DNA of 64,000 nt from Ilex aquifolium (lineage: Eukaryota; Streptophyta; Magnoliopsida; Aquifoliales; Aquifoliaceae): assembly GCA_951799425.1 (NCBI GenBank), contig OX637393.1, positions 7,386,244-7,450,243 on the forward strand, written 5' to 3'. A program made the translations under genes and the position numbers. Positions 35,640-48,142 of this stretch are shown piece after piece; within the stretch, counting starts at the first letter, position 1, and the number at the start of each line of letters is the position of its first letter. The notes under the pieces are model-generated. The model worked only from the letters and a program-made list of their open reading frames with translations, did no database searches and was not told the DNA's origin.

Positions 35640-36360
35640 AATGGAAGACAAGATTGATTGACACAGAGTTCTGACCCCACCCTCACTAATGACTCAAGTT
35701 ACAAGACGCCACAAGAAGACGAAGACGAAGACTTAGCCACCGTTTCATAATGAAAGTATGGTTTTTGCTTTTTTATTTTTTATTTTTAGAGTAAAGTATA
35801 TTTTTGGTTCCCAAATTATGAATTTTGTGTTAATTTGGACTCTCAACTTTTCACTATGTCCCAATTAAAAACGGCAGTTAGAGTTTACACTTAGATCGTT
35901 ATGTGATCACACTTAATATATGTTACTTGAAAACTTTAGGATTAAAGTGATACAAACTGTAAATTTGAAAGGTCAAAACGAAACAAGTTACAAATTTGAG
36001 AGACCAAAGTGACCCTCAAGTTGCATGAACATCTCCTTGATCAATTCAAACTACTATTTTTTATTGGACTAAAGTTACATAAATTGAGAAGTTGAGAGAT
36101 TAAATTGACATCATTCAAAAATTGAGGATCAAGCTCAAACAAAACTCATAGTTTGAGGGCTAAAAAATTATTTTACATTTTTTTTAAGCAAAAAGTAATA
36201 AAAAAAAGCAAAAAATAGCTTTTTTTGTATCAAAAAATTAACTTTTAAAAATCAAATTAAGAAAATGAGTGTTCTTTTCTAAAAGCAAAAACATTGCTTT
36301 TTTAAGCAAATAAACTTTACAAGAAAAAGACACGCTAATACACTAAAACACTCTCCCCGC
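35640..36360. repeat. Duplicated intergenic block, copy 2
   Basis: Copy of 31001-31760, preceded by sequence like the short repeats at 30880-30920. The pair suggests a local duplication of intergenic DNA. Confidence 0.85.
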
Positions 36361-37389
36361 ACACTTATTCAAGCTCTATTTTTTTCGGGTTGAGCTCGGG
36401 TTGGCCCGCCCAAATTGGACACCTATTAAGAATGGAACTTTGTTAGTGGAGAATGGTACCTACATGTCTTCTTGTCATTTAAATGCGAGAAAGTAATAAT
36501 TGTACGGAATTTATTTTTTCTCGTCACCTCCTATCACTCTTTTTTAATCCTTCTATTATTAAAAATTATTCATTAATTAATTAAAATATTACTTATTGAA
36601 AGTGTAAAAATAAAAAAAGATTTTGAAAATTTAAATTTAAAATAATTTTAAAAAATAGTATGAGTAATGACAAAATATTTAGGAAGTAGATAAATAAATC
36701 AAATATAATTATTTGATCAGAAAGGGCTAATTAATTAAATATTTTAAAATTTTAAAATTAAGTATTTAAAAAGGGAAAATTTCTCAAACTTTTTCACCAA
36801 AAAAAAATACTTCAAGAATTTTTGTAAATACGTCGTTACCCTTAAGTTTTAAAACTTTTGAATGAGGGAATCTCTACCATATTCTAAAATTTTGAAAATT
36901 TAAAACTATTCTCCAAAATTTTTCAAAATTACAGTGCCCCTGGTTGTGCGCCAATCACAGGTGAAACGACGCAATCTAGAAAAAAGAGGAAGATGGTGAA
37001 GACTCGAGAGTCTAATAACCAAGACTAAATGTGGGTCTATTTGACCGCACTGAAGCAGATTCTTTTAAAACTTGAGGGACTATAAAGTGACATAAATTAT
37101 AATCTTGAAGGACAAAACTGACACAAATTGTAAATTTGTAGAATCAAAGTGACCCCTAGTTACGTGACACCTCCATCAATCAAATTGAATTGAAGCCTTC
37201 GTGTCTTCTGGGGCATTACTTGATCACCTGTGGACACCGAACCCCATGTCTCCATTTGTAACAGTGATTGATGAAGCTTCCTTCTGGCATCACTATAAGT
37301 ATCTCAATAATCACTCACATTTCATTAAGGTCTTGTGCCAGTTGAGTCTTCTTTGCTGTACGAGTCCATATTCCAAACCAAATACTCTC
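36361..37389. other. Upstream region of the receptor kinase gene
   Basis: AT-rich. CTATAAGT at 37291-37298 could serve as a TATA box about 95 bp before the start codon. An open frame continues upstream of the ATG but has no family resemblance, and I take it as leader. Confidence 0.4.
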
Positions 37390-38304
37390 ATGAAGAAATT
37401 TATTTTCCTCTTTGCTGCCACAATTTTGCTATGGGCAAACATTTTCATGGCTTGCTTTGCCAGGATTGAAACTAACTTAGTCACCGATCAATCTGCTATT
37501 CTTGCTTTCAAAGCTCAAATCAGGTTTGACCCTCAGAACATTCTGGTAAAAAATTGGTCCACCACCACACCTGTCTGCAATTGGATTGGCATCTCTTGTG
37601 GCATTCATCACGAAAGAGTCACAGCCTTGAATCTTTCTTACATGGGTCTCAACGGCACCATTTCTCCATATCTAGGAAACCTCTCTCATTCCTTGCTTCC
37701 CTCAACCTTAGTAACAACACTTTCCATGGCCATGTCCCCAAAGAGTTGGCTCATTTGCGTCGATTGGAAGAAATTGATTTGGCAAACAACTTTTTAAGCG
37801 GGGAGGTTCCATCATGGTTTGGGATCTTACCAGAGCTTCAATACTTGATTATGGATAATAATAGTTTCACGGGTGTTATCCCGCCTTTCCTTGGCAACAT
37901 CACTAGCCTGTTGGTGATGCAATTAGCGTTCAATCATCTACATGGACAAATTCCAGAGAAGATTGGTAACCTATCCAACCTGAAAATATTGGAGTTAAGA
38001 AATAATCAGCTATCAGGTTCCATACCCTTCATCTTCAACATGTCTTCTTTGGAAACGATTTCTCTTACATTTAATAACTTATCTGGTCCTATCCCACGAA
38101 ATATGTGCAATCATCTTCCTGCACTTAGATATCTCGCTTTTCCGCATAATCAGTTTCTCGGGCATTTCCCATCCAATTGGTACCAGTGTGGGAAGCTTCA
38201 AATTCTATCATTGTCCTATAATAAATTCACAGGCCGCATACCTAGAGGGATTGGCAACTTGACCATGCTTAAGCTTTTGGATCTTGGAGGCAACACATTG
38301 AAAG
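37390..38304 (+). pseudogene. Receptor kinase exon 1: signal peptide and first LRRs
   Basis: ATG opens MKKFIFLFAATILLW, a signal peptide, then the LRR N-terminal cap (TDQSAILAFKAQI...CNWIGISC). An extra TC in the CTCTCTC stretch near 37690 shifts the frame after GNLS. The shifted frame then gives clean 24-residue LRRs (LPELQYLIMDNNSFTGVIPP and similar) to the donor at 38305 (GTAAAT). Confidence 0.85.
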
Positions 38305-40181
38305 GTAAATCTCTGCATCTCTTATCATGAGAATTTTAGCATATTCATGTGTGCTTATAAACAAGCATATCGGTGTTAGGGATGGCCACAGGCTTTGCCA
38401 AACACTATTGTATATATAGGCATAGTAGCAATTGTTGAAAAAAAAAAACATAACTTTTCATATTTTAGGAGTTATATTTTTGCATTTAGTCCATTTGATT
38501 GTAGGTCATTAATTTGCTAGTAGTGGAAGACAAGAGTTCTATTGGAGTCTTTATATTTTTTTATTATTGCATTTTATAGTGGAGAAAGTGGGGGTATTGT
38601 TATAAGTGCATTGAAAGAATTCTTACTTTCTTCAATTTAAGTCTCTTCCATTATTTTTGTTTGAGTGATATAGTCCTCTTAATTCCAACATCAATATGCC
38701 TATTTCGAATGACGGACCCATAATTTGAGTTAGATAACAAAGTAATACAAAACAAACTAGGCGCACACAGAAAGACACAAAAATTTACGTGATTCGACAA
38801 AAATCTTGTCTACCTCTATAAGGTGTGATTTAATCTACTATGAGAGAAATTGAAGATATATATCAGTACAAGCTAACCACTCCGCTTTGTGTCTCTAAAC
38901 CTAAGCCCTTAAACTCTCAAGGAACTTGTTTCAAGTTCTGATGCCAAAAAAAAGAGATATGTTTCCTATTTATAGGCATTTCAAGTAATAGCAATGTTCT
39001 GATCAAAAAAGTAATAGCAATGTTGGAAATATCCAAAAGAAATCCATGCCGATCTTTGACAAATCAAAGAATCCAATAGATAATATGCAAATTGCACCAA
39101 CTTGTTTATCTACATAGATAGAGACGAGAGAGAGAGAAAAATTTAATATAAGAAAACTCATAAATTTAGGAGTTTTAATTTTTAAATCTGTTTTAATTAA
39201 GTGTAATCACTGCTTTGTCAAACACAGATACGTGAGAGAGAAATAGTCCTATTTTAAGAAAGATCTAAAATTAAGAAATTTTGAATTTAATTTATTTATG
39301 ACAAAACTCAAATTTATGAGTTTGTAGTTTTTAAATATGTTTTAATTAGGTGTTAGTCTTTTTATTATAAAGTGTCCTTTTAAGTCTCCAAAAGGGACTG
39401 CCCTCCAAAAATTCCTTTTCTTTTATAATGACTTGTTGCTTAAATGTCTTGACCCAAGGCCCATTAGCAAAATCACTTTATCTGACCCAAAAGAAGACAA
39501 CCTGTCAAAGTCCAAATTTGGAATTAAGCCAAGCCCAACTATGAAATTACACACACCCCTAAACAGTCAGAAAATTACATATTCATTGACAGAAAGCTCT
39601 GAAATTACAGTTTTTACCCAAAAGTTTTCACAATTACAAATTGTTCGCAAATTTTTGAAATTACATCTTGGCCCCAAAATTGATAATTTAGTCCTTAAAC
39701 ATTTCAAAACATTTGCTTAAACATTTCTAAATACTTCGAAACATAGGAATTTGGATACATTACCACTAATATGTTTTGATTTGATCGTTTTGGGAGGAAC
39801 AAAACAAAATATTGGTCCTTGGATTTAAGGAAATTGTTCACCCATGATCTAGGAAATGGTTCCTTTTACACTCCTTGGCCGAGAGCTTGCACATCTATAT
39901 TTTTCTACTCCAACATAAAGCTATAAGCACAAATCAAATAACGGGTGATTTGAGCCAAAGAGCCGAGGTTGCATCAAGGGAAGATAGTAGAAAATCCTTT
40001 TAATTGCTGGTAATGCGGAAAGTTATTGGGCACAAAGCCAGACAAAGCTACCTAAGCAAGGAAAAGTTCATCATTTAAGCATTGAAAATAAGTTTTCTGT
40101 AGTAATAGATGGTTCATCATTTAAACGTCGAAAAGCTCATCTTGTAATACTCTGATGGTAATGGACTATTACATGTTGCAG
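38305..40181. other. Receptor kinase intron 1
   Basis: No LRR coding. Bases about 38750-39000 (phrases ACGTGATTCGAC and CCTATTTATAGGC) resemble LTR leader sequences common in plant copia-type elements, but I cannot find element ends. The intron ends TTGCAG before 40182. Confidence 0.55.
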
Positions 40182-40469
40182 GTGAAATCCCACGTGAGAT
40201 AGGTAACTTGGATTTGGAGGAATTAGGCCTGGAGACTTCTGGACTCACCGGTCAAATACCTTCTTGTATTTTCAACATCACTTCTTTAAAAGTCCTTTAT
40301 CTGCACACAAATAACTTTTTCGGCAGTTTGCCATTGGATATGTGCTTGCATTCTCATAAGCTCAAATATGTTGAACTTGGAGGTAACAATATTATGGGAC
40401 ACATTCCAACAAGTATTGGAAACTGCACTTCACTCGTGGAATTATCTCTGCATGATCTCAGTTTGACAG
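40182..40469 (+). pseudogene. Receptor kinase exon 2: four LRRs
   Basis: 288 bp, exactly four 72-bp repeat modules, in phase 1 at both ends. It encodes EIPREIGNL to LSLHDLSLTG with the LxxLxxLxLxxNxxxGxIP pattern. TTGCAG precedes it and GTACAA follows. There is no lesion inside. Confidence 0.85.
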
Positions 40470-41504
40470 GTACAACTTTTATCATTCTTTTAAGAAAATG
40501 TCAAATGGGTGATGTTAAAATTTTAAGGGAGAAAACTAATGAAAGACCACATAGCAACACTATTAATACATTGATGATACAATGTACAAAATTTAATATT
40601 TGAAACTACAAAATAATTTTTTTTAAATCTTTCCAAGTATAAAGTACAATTCACCCAAATTTTTACTGACTGTACATTTTCCTTTTGCATATAATCATTA
40701 TCGATTTCAATGCTAGCAGCCTCTCCTGTTCTCATGATAGATATAGTGCTTACCTTGAAAACAAGCATATACAAATTCTTGTTCTTAGTATAATTTCACC
40801 ATTTCCTTACTAGACGTAAGGCTGTTGTATATTTTGTTATGAAAATTTACACTCTATTAAACAAAAGTAATGAATACAAAATAACTCGATACTATATCAG
40901 AGCATGTCATTTTAAAAGACTGAATAACAAATAAACCACACTGGATATATCCGCCATGTGAGTTTGTGAGGCAAGTAATCGTACACCTCAAACAACTTTA
41001 CCTCTCGATGTGGAGGTAAAATTGGACAATAGTGTTTCCAAAATCTAACCTAGATGTTCATAGTAGCATCTTCTTAAGGTTCACATATGTTGAGATAAAG
41101 GGGTAGACCCTCCTAGTATCATAGTTACTCAAAAAAATTTAGATTTTTGTGATGACAAAAAATATGGAAAGATGATAACATGTAAGGATCCTTGTACATC
41201 GATACCTCATTTAGGTTCTCAAGCTCAATGACAATGGTCATTAAAATAAAGAGTAGTGTTATGCTTATCAAAAATTTTATTAAATCAATCTGACTAGTTG
41301 GATAGGTAGGTTCCATCATAAAAATTTATGGGACCCGCTGATCTAACTATCCACATTTATTTGGTAAATTTTTTGACAAAAGATAATTGGTAAGCATAGC
41401 ATTTTCCTAAAATAAAACAAAGATAATGGTCAAAACTTATGAAGAATTAAACTCTAAAATCTAAAACAACATAAACACATGAATATGAAATATTTGCATT
41501 TGGT
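40470..41504. other. Intron 2, first part
   Basis: AT-rich. Bases 40618-40660 resemble one end of the hairpin MITE at 60465-60772 (AAATCTTTCCAAGTATAAAG). Nothing else is recognised. Confidence 0.5.
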
Positions 41505-42970
41505 AATGTTGTCAGGTTTCTGTTTTCAAAAATAACAAAAACAGAAACAGTTTTTATTTTTTTTGTGAAAAAACTAAAATAAAAAAACATGTTTGGTAAC
41601 CACTTCAATTTATATCGTATTTAATAACTTTAAATTAGTCCTCTACTAAAAAAAAATCAAAATTCATTGTCCCAATACATCCGTTAACTTATTAAATAAG
41701 ATACAAATCAAAATTTTAAAATCACATAAGTTATTAAACATACCAATACATCCAAATATTCAACATACTACGAAATACATGTCATTGTAAGTCATTATCA
41801 CTTAAGAGTACAAATATCAAGAATAGTAGTGCACAATATAAGATCAAATTAAATCCATAACAAGTGAACATCAAAATAATGACTACGAGTGGTGAGTAGT
41901 GATAGTGGTGGTGGGTGGTGGTGACAATTAATGGTGAAGGATAGTGGTGAGAGGTGGGTGGCGATGGCGGTGTGTGATGCTGGTGGTGATAGCGAGAGTG
42001 GCAAAGAGTAGCGGGTTGTGAGGCCAATGATTGGTGGGCGGTGGTACGACCATTAGCGGAGGGCAATTGCGGCGAGTGGTCGCGGTGTCAATGGTAGAGG
42101 ATAGTGGTGAGAGGGGGTGATGGTGGTAGTGATGGTGGAGGGTGGTAGGTTGTAGTGGCGACTCCGGTTCATCACACCGCACTCACCAACATCTAGATGT
42201 CGTTGGCACCGTCTCCTGCTCCAAAAGCAAGTCGGCCACCGGCTAGACCGGAAACACACGCTTGCGTGCACAGGAGGTTGAAGGAAGCAGATTGCCTATA
42301 TGACGGGGGACCAAGACATTGTCCTACCCTTAGGGTGATGAGGAACGGTTGGCTGGCGATAGCTATAGTGTTAGTTTGGGTGGTAGCAGTGGCAATTGGA
42401 TAGTGGTGAGAGAGGGATGGTGGCAACGACAACGAGTGGTGGCAGCTATAGTGGCGATGGGGGTGGTAGCGGTTGTGGCAGTAGTGGTGACGGGTGGTTG
42501 TAGTCGTGGCAATAGTAGTAGGGGAGTAGTGGTGAGTGGTGGTGGAAGATGGTGGCGGTGGGAGTGGTAATGGTTATGGTAGTGGGGGCGGAGGGGTGGT
42601 GGTAGTGATGGTGGAGGTGGTGGGTGGAGGGTTGTGGTAGCGGTAACGGAAATGGAGGTGAAGACGGCGGGTGGTAGTGGTGGCGGGGTAGGTAGTAGTA
42701 TTGGGTGGGAGGTGATGATGGCGGAGAAGCATTTTGTTAAGATCTCATTAAGTTGAACCTAAACATCCGCCTGTTTTCAATTTTTGTTATTTTTAAAAAA
42801 CAACTATTTTTGGTTTTCAAAAACTCACTCTAAACTGGAAACGTTTTCAAAATAGAGAACAATAAAAACGGAAGCAAAATATTGCCAAACGTGTTGTTAG
42901 TTTTAATTTTTTAAAAAAGGTGAAAACAAAAAAAAACTGTAAACAAAAACGGTTACCAAACGTTTTGAAA
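41505..42970. mobile_element. GGT-rich island with inverted flanks, possible DNA transposon
   Basis: Bases 41880-42730 are dominated by GGTGGT, GTGGTAGTGG and related triplets. Flanking AT-rich stretches appear loosely inverted: TGTTTGGTAACC near 41592 faces GGTTACCAAACG near 42950, both with CTGTTTTC/GAAAAC motifs. This suggests a non-autonomous DNA element with a captured or expanded core, but I found no clear target duplication. His/Pro-rich or Gly-rich open frames here are products of the repeat. Confidence 0.4.
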
Positions 42971-43403
42971 CATCTTAAAAAACAAATTATAAATTTTATA
43001 CATATATTCTAGCATATTAAGCTTGGGTAAAATGCCATAGGTGCTTGACAATATCAAATTTTGATTGTAATCTTTCCTGGTTCTGCACAGTAAAATTCCA
43101 TGATCAAGGTCAAAAAAATAGTTCAACAGCCGGTTATAGCCACACTAGAAATTCATGAAACGAAGTTATAAAGGTTCAAATTTTTATCACTTCTCAAGTT
43201 CTCAAGTCCTTGTTTCTATAATTGGCAGTTTTAATTCTCATGATTTTACCTTGGTCTTCATTGACTATAAATTCCCTATCAACTGAACTGATCTATACTT
43301 ATTGAAGAGCAGCATATGATACGCAAGATATGACCAACAATTATGAGAGGGGTCCGACATAGACTCAAAAGTTATTAGAGTATAAAGTTATGATAAGCAT
43401 ACT
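42971..43403. other. Intron 2 spacer
   Basis: AT-rich and non-coding. It ends at the left LTR of element 2, without a recognisable target duplication. Confidence 0.5.
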
Positions 43404-43941
43404 TGTGCTCCAAAATCTATTGAGATCGATGGAAAATTTTCAGTCAACAGACAATTTACAGACGATTGTTTGTGACGGGTTCAAATTCCTTGTTTCAAGA
43501 CTTCATTGGATGAAATTAATGGATAAACACATTGTACAAGGAGCTAATAAAAGATGATTCATTTATTAATTACATCAAAGGGATTTCGATTACAGAAAAG
43601 ACTGCATAAACAACCTTGATTTGCATCAATAACTGCTTCTTAAAATTAATCTAAAACTACTCCTAAAATACCCAGATCGTGAGTCTTGTAGGAGTTTGAG
43701 TGTGTCATTAATCTTCTCCACTACATGCCTTTTTATAGTCACAGACTTCTATGATTTTTCATACATCGACGGTTACTCGATGATAACCTCTAATTAGTTA
43801 TTCTTCTTTTCAAATATGACTGTGGCTGATCATCTCCTGTCTTTCTTCAAATTTTGTCATGTGGCATCTTTTCTGTGCATTCAGATTGTTAGATGTCAAT
43901 ACATTGAATATTCCTGGGATTTTATATTTTATGTCTAAACA
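43404..43941 (-). repeat. 3' LTR of element 2
   Basis: Aligns to 52777-53315 over its full length, e.g. TCTAAAACTACTCCTAAAAT and TTATTCTTCTTTTCAAATAT. On the minus strand it starts TGTTTAG. A likely TATA region (CTATAAAAAGG on minus) is near 43730. Confidence 0.88.
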
Positions 43942-43955
43942 ATGTCCCCTCATTT
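43942..43955 (-). other. Polypurine tract of element 2
   Basis: Minus strand AAATGAGGGGACAT directly before the 3' LTR, the expected place and composition for plus-strand priming. Confidence 0.75.
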
Positions 43956-44134
43956 AATTGGGTTTAATTAATAACCCAAATGAATGAACAGTTACGACCG
44001 TCGTTTTATTCAAAACGCCTATTTAAAGAGTTTTGGCGGCTGAAATGTTCATTTCGCTTTTTTTTTTTTTTTTCCGTTTGCTTCCTGTTTCCTATCTTTC
44101 TTTTCCTCTTGCGATTATTCTTCTTAGTGCTCAA

Positions 44135-47100
44135 AATGACTCCAAAAAAAAAAACCCCTCCATCTTCATCCTCATATGAAATCCCTTTCTCACCGAGATT
44201 TCCTACTTATTCAATAGATCATAGGATTCTGATTCCTACACTAGTTGTAGTGGGACTCTTGTTCTTGATCCTTCTTTCAAGTCATACGTCTGCGAGAAAT
44301 TTTCGGACCACTACCCTATTCACGAAGGTGAAACCCTAATGCTGAATCAGTCCCAACTTTTATGGAAGTCTTCCTCTCCATTCGTGAATTAACCCTGATC
44401 AACGTTGGGTTGATTGTATTCCAAAGTTAGAGCATCATTTTTCCTCTTAATAGAGATGCTCCAGTATCTTTGAAATGATTAAGCTCTCCACTTGTGAAAC
44501 GCACATGAGTCAGTGACTAATTGGTGATGCCGCATGTTTCTGGTCCTAATCTTGTAATGTCATTCTCCTTTTTATTGGCATGATGTTCCCAACAATACTA
44601 GACATTATTCATCTGACGGGACTTCCATTGATAGGTATGGAGGTAAATGTTTGCATCTGTACCGATATTGGGTGTGATTTTGTCAATATCCCTTCCAATA
44701 TAGGGCATAGTGAACTCATCAATTACTTCTTTGCCTCTAAATTTCTTAACTTTTCATTTGTGGAGTATGTTGTTTTCCTTCTCCATTGGCTCTGTTAAGT
44801 TGTTTTGTGTGTTCCTAGCTTCAAGGTAACCAAGGAATATTCATTTGGCTAATAGAAATAAGCTTGTCTTGGCCCCTTTTGTTTTAAGGGCATTGTACAA
44901 AGGTCTTTTTAATATGACAAAAAGTAGGATTACTGTTAGTTGTGGAGGGACTTTCTGGCTCTTCCAAACTTGGCTCTATGCCTGCTTTCCTGAGGTTTGG
45001 CCTCTCGAGTTTTTGACCTAGACCCAAGTATAAACCCCTGAACTATGCTGATCGATTTTTGTCTTCCCTCGTCTTATATACAGAGAAAACTTTTGATCCT
45101 TATTTTACAGCCATTGTCACTTTCAACAGGGATAGATTAGACTTTTTATACACTCCTTTTTTCTAAGTTTCTCTATTCTTCTTCTCTTTTTGAGTCTTTC
45201 TTTGCTAACCCAGATACTGCCTCTGAAGAACCTAATGAATTGGAGCGTATCTTATGGGGTAGTGTCTTGCTACCTCGTTACCTTAATGTGCGAGACTATG
45301 TATCTGCCTCCAAATTTTCCAACTTTAGCTTCGAAAGCTGCAATCCTAGTCAGTTTGCTAGACAATTTGGCATGACTCAATATTCATTTCCCCTATATGC
45401 ATACCTCTATCGACGAGCTTGCAGGTGAGATGATGAAAATAAGATCAGATGTTCTAGTCCACCAAACTCTTAGGCTTATGAGAAATTGCTAGAATCTTTT
45501 AGATTTTCTCATTTTTTTTCTAGCCTATCCCAATCTTCTTTTTATTCAGAGTGGTGGCAGAACATTTTAGCTTTGGTTTTCATCTGCTCTATAGCGAGTA
45601 TGTGTCCAAGCTATGTTTTGATAAGGCAAATGAAACTTCTGTTAGTCGAAAGAAAAAACCAACTGAGGCACCTACTCTTGTCCCTTTTCCCCCTATTAAT
45701 CCAAATAAGGGTAAGGCTATTTTGGTTGAGGAGCCAAAGAAGAAAAGGCAAAGAGCTTCTTCTCTAAAATTGCTATAATCTGCTATCGATGCTCATGATG
45801 TTGATGCTTATCTCTCAAAAAGGGTTAAGTCTTCTCAAGCAGCTACTGATATGCCAATGATTCCTACCATAGACGAGCAAGAGACTGAAGAAATTCTTCT
45901 TCTCCACAAAAAGACAAGTACTCCCTCTTCTTTGAATACATCAAATGAGACAACTTCTGTGAAGAAACCTCGACTGCCACCGTCATCTAACCCTTCTCTG
46001 AAGGGAGACAAGGAAACAATCCCTTCTCTATCTAACAGTGGGGATATGTTAATTAGCAAACTCATCCCCATGGCCGAGAAGACTAGCAAAAGGTTTAAAG
46101 TGACTGCTAAATTAAGAACAACATATTTATGTTTCTCATTCATTATTCTTTTAAGCGTACCTTTTAATGTTTCAAACTCAATTCTTTCAAAGAGGGGATA
46201 AGAAGCTTACTGTGACATCAAAGCATAGCAGTTCTGGACATTCTTCCCCAACTCCTTCAAGGCAAGAGGGAAATACCATCCCAGAGGATCAAGGAGACAA
46301 CACAATGGCAGTTATAGTCATTGCCACTCCTTTGAGTCAATATATGCCTCTTTTGCCTATTGAGGGTCAGTCGATATCCCCTCGACAAAATTCTCCTGTT
46401 GAAATTAACATTGTTCTTGAGGAGCCTGCCTGTAAAGACTCTACTATTCTAATCCCTATTGTAAAGCTAAATTTCTTTAACCAGATCCTCCTTGACAAGG
46501 CTTTCCTTCTAAACCAAGTCCTATTCTTGAGGAAGCTGGTCCTACTGTCCTAACGCCTACTTATCAATTCTTCTACTGCTTCATTCTTTTCTTTCTTTTT
46601 TTTTTAATCCTTTCTTGCTTTTCTTAACCAACTTTCTACAATTCTTTGCAGTCAATGCATGAATTTGCCTCTCACATCTCCATCTCAGATTCTGATATTG
46701 AAGCTATCTATTTGAAAGTATATGAGTTTATAAAAGTAGTTGACTCTGTGTCTTCCTCTAGCATCTCTCTCCCTCCCATCGGAGATGCTTTGAAACAAGA
46801 ATTTTCATGTTTCTTTAAATTGCCTGAGATTTCTTTCAATCAACTCATCCAAGATGATCCTTCTGCCATAATTTCTTGTATGGCCAAGATGTTTGTTGCC
46901 TCTTCTACTTACTTCATAGAGAAATAACAACAACAAGTGGCCTACATGAGCACCCTTCTTCAGTCCAAAATCTCACAAACTTGCTATTTTCAAGATGAGG
47001 AGAAGAATAAGATAGGTTTTATTGACTTTGTGAAAAAAATTTGCTCCCCAACTTTCTTCAAATAAAGAGATGAAGGACAAGTTAAAGCAACAAGATGTTA

Positions 47101-47348
47101 TCTTACTATAGGAAGAAATAAGGCTCAGAGAGAAGTTGTCAAAATTAGTTAAAGACAGAGCTAGAATATGGCTAGAAATAGAGAATTTGCTCTTGAATAC
47201 TAAGGAATTACTAGTCAACTACCAAGATGGAAGTGGTAAGCTGTTGGCAGTAGCAAAAAGTTTGAGGCATACCCAACAACAACTGAGACTGTTGTCAAAT
47301 GAATGGGACACCTTTAAGATTCACTTTCCTTTTCCCTTGCATTTTTAG
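44135..47348 (+). pseudogene. Antisense plant mobile domain (PMD) gene, degenerate
   Basis: Runs opposite to element 2. Pieces in different frames follow the order of the aminotransferase-like plant mobile domain: start near 44135 (MTPKKK), FPTILDIIHLTGLPLIG (44580), a tract translating like GPFWLFQTWLYAYFPE (about 44945-44995), ERILWG and CNPSQFARQFGMTQ (45240-45370). A Ser/Pro-rich basic linker (45550-46550) and a Lys/Glu/Leu-rich coiled-coil-like end (46646-47348) follow. Many stops and shifts show it is dead. PMD occurs in plant transposons and in host genes such as MAIN/MAIL1. Gene A of element 1 has the same plan, with a conserved domain, linker and coiled coil, at the same place, but a different domain family. 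Confidence 0.65.
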
Positions 47349-48142
47349 GAAACCATACGATCTCTTGTGGCTTCTTATATATTTTTTGTTACATAAGCAA
47401 CTTGGCCACTTGGTCTTTTGACTAATATCAAAGAAGTTTTCCTTCTATCTATGGCCCAAAATCTTTGTTATTATTCATTCATTGGATTATATCATCACTG
47501 AAAATCACAAAAAGTGGTTATAATGAATGGAAATGAATTAAAGTTATTTTATTTTATTTCTAAAATATATAAAACCAAAGAAGTTCTCCTATTAGAATAA
47601 CTCAACACTGTTCAATTTCTTATTCAAATAGTACGCTTGCTTGTTTCTACCCTTGTTCACTATTTTTTGTACAATTAGGTTACCAGTAAACTTCCCCTTT
47701 GTTGGAGGATAAAACTTCAATGGTTTGCCTTCCATTTGTGGCATCAGTACTCAGAGGCTCCATTAGGTATCCCATTGACTCCTTGAAAGGCCTTTGGTGT
47801 ATAACTTCTCATTTGACATCTAGCTTTACCTAGTCATCTTTTTTTTTTTTTTTTAGCCATTCACTCTGGTTCATGCTTTTTGAACTAATTCCCAGCATTT
47901 TAGTCCAATCAACAGAGGTATCACCCAATGCCTTCACTTTCTTCCAAGGTATATCTAGATTACCTTGTCAATATGGCTTTAATGGCAGCCATTTGCCATT
48001 CTAGGACCTCTTGCAGGTCATATTCATTGACTAATGTCGACCCTTCACTTTCTAATCTTGGCTGCAAAAAACCTAGATGTGGCCAGGTCATGGCAAATCT
48101 GATGCACACTGCTTGACTCCAAAAGGCACTCCAAGTGCAGGT
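47349..48142 (-). pseudogene. Degenerate polyprotein remnant of element 2
   Basis: On the minus strand 47960-48140 reads like a gypsy polyprotein linker (WPHLGFLQPRLESEG and LQEVLEWQMAAIKAI). The bases towards 47400 are AT-rich with stops. Reverse transcriptase and integrase should follow here but do not, so a large deletion is inferred. Confidence 0.45.

Noticed and set aside
37201..37389. Upstream extension of kinase exon 1
   Set aside because: Open but not starting with ATG and unlike the family; the ATG at 37390 begins a clear signal peptide.
41782..42570. His/Pro-rich minus frames and Val/Gly-rich plus frames
   Set aside because: Open only because GGT/ACC triplets lack stops in several frames; no start context or family match.
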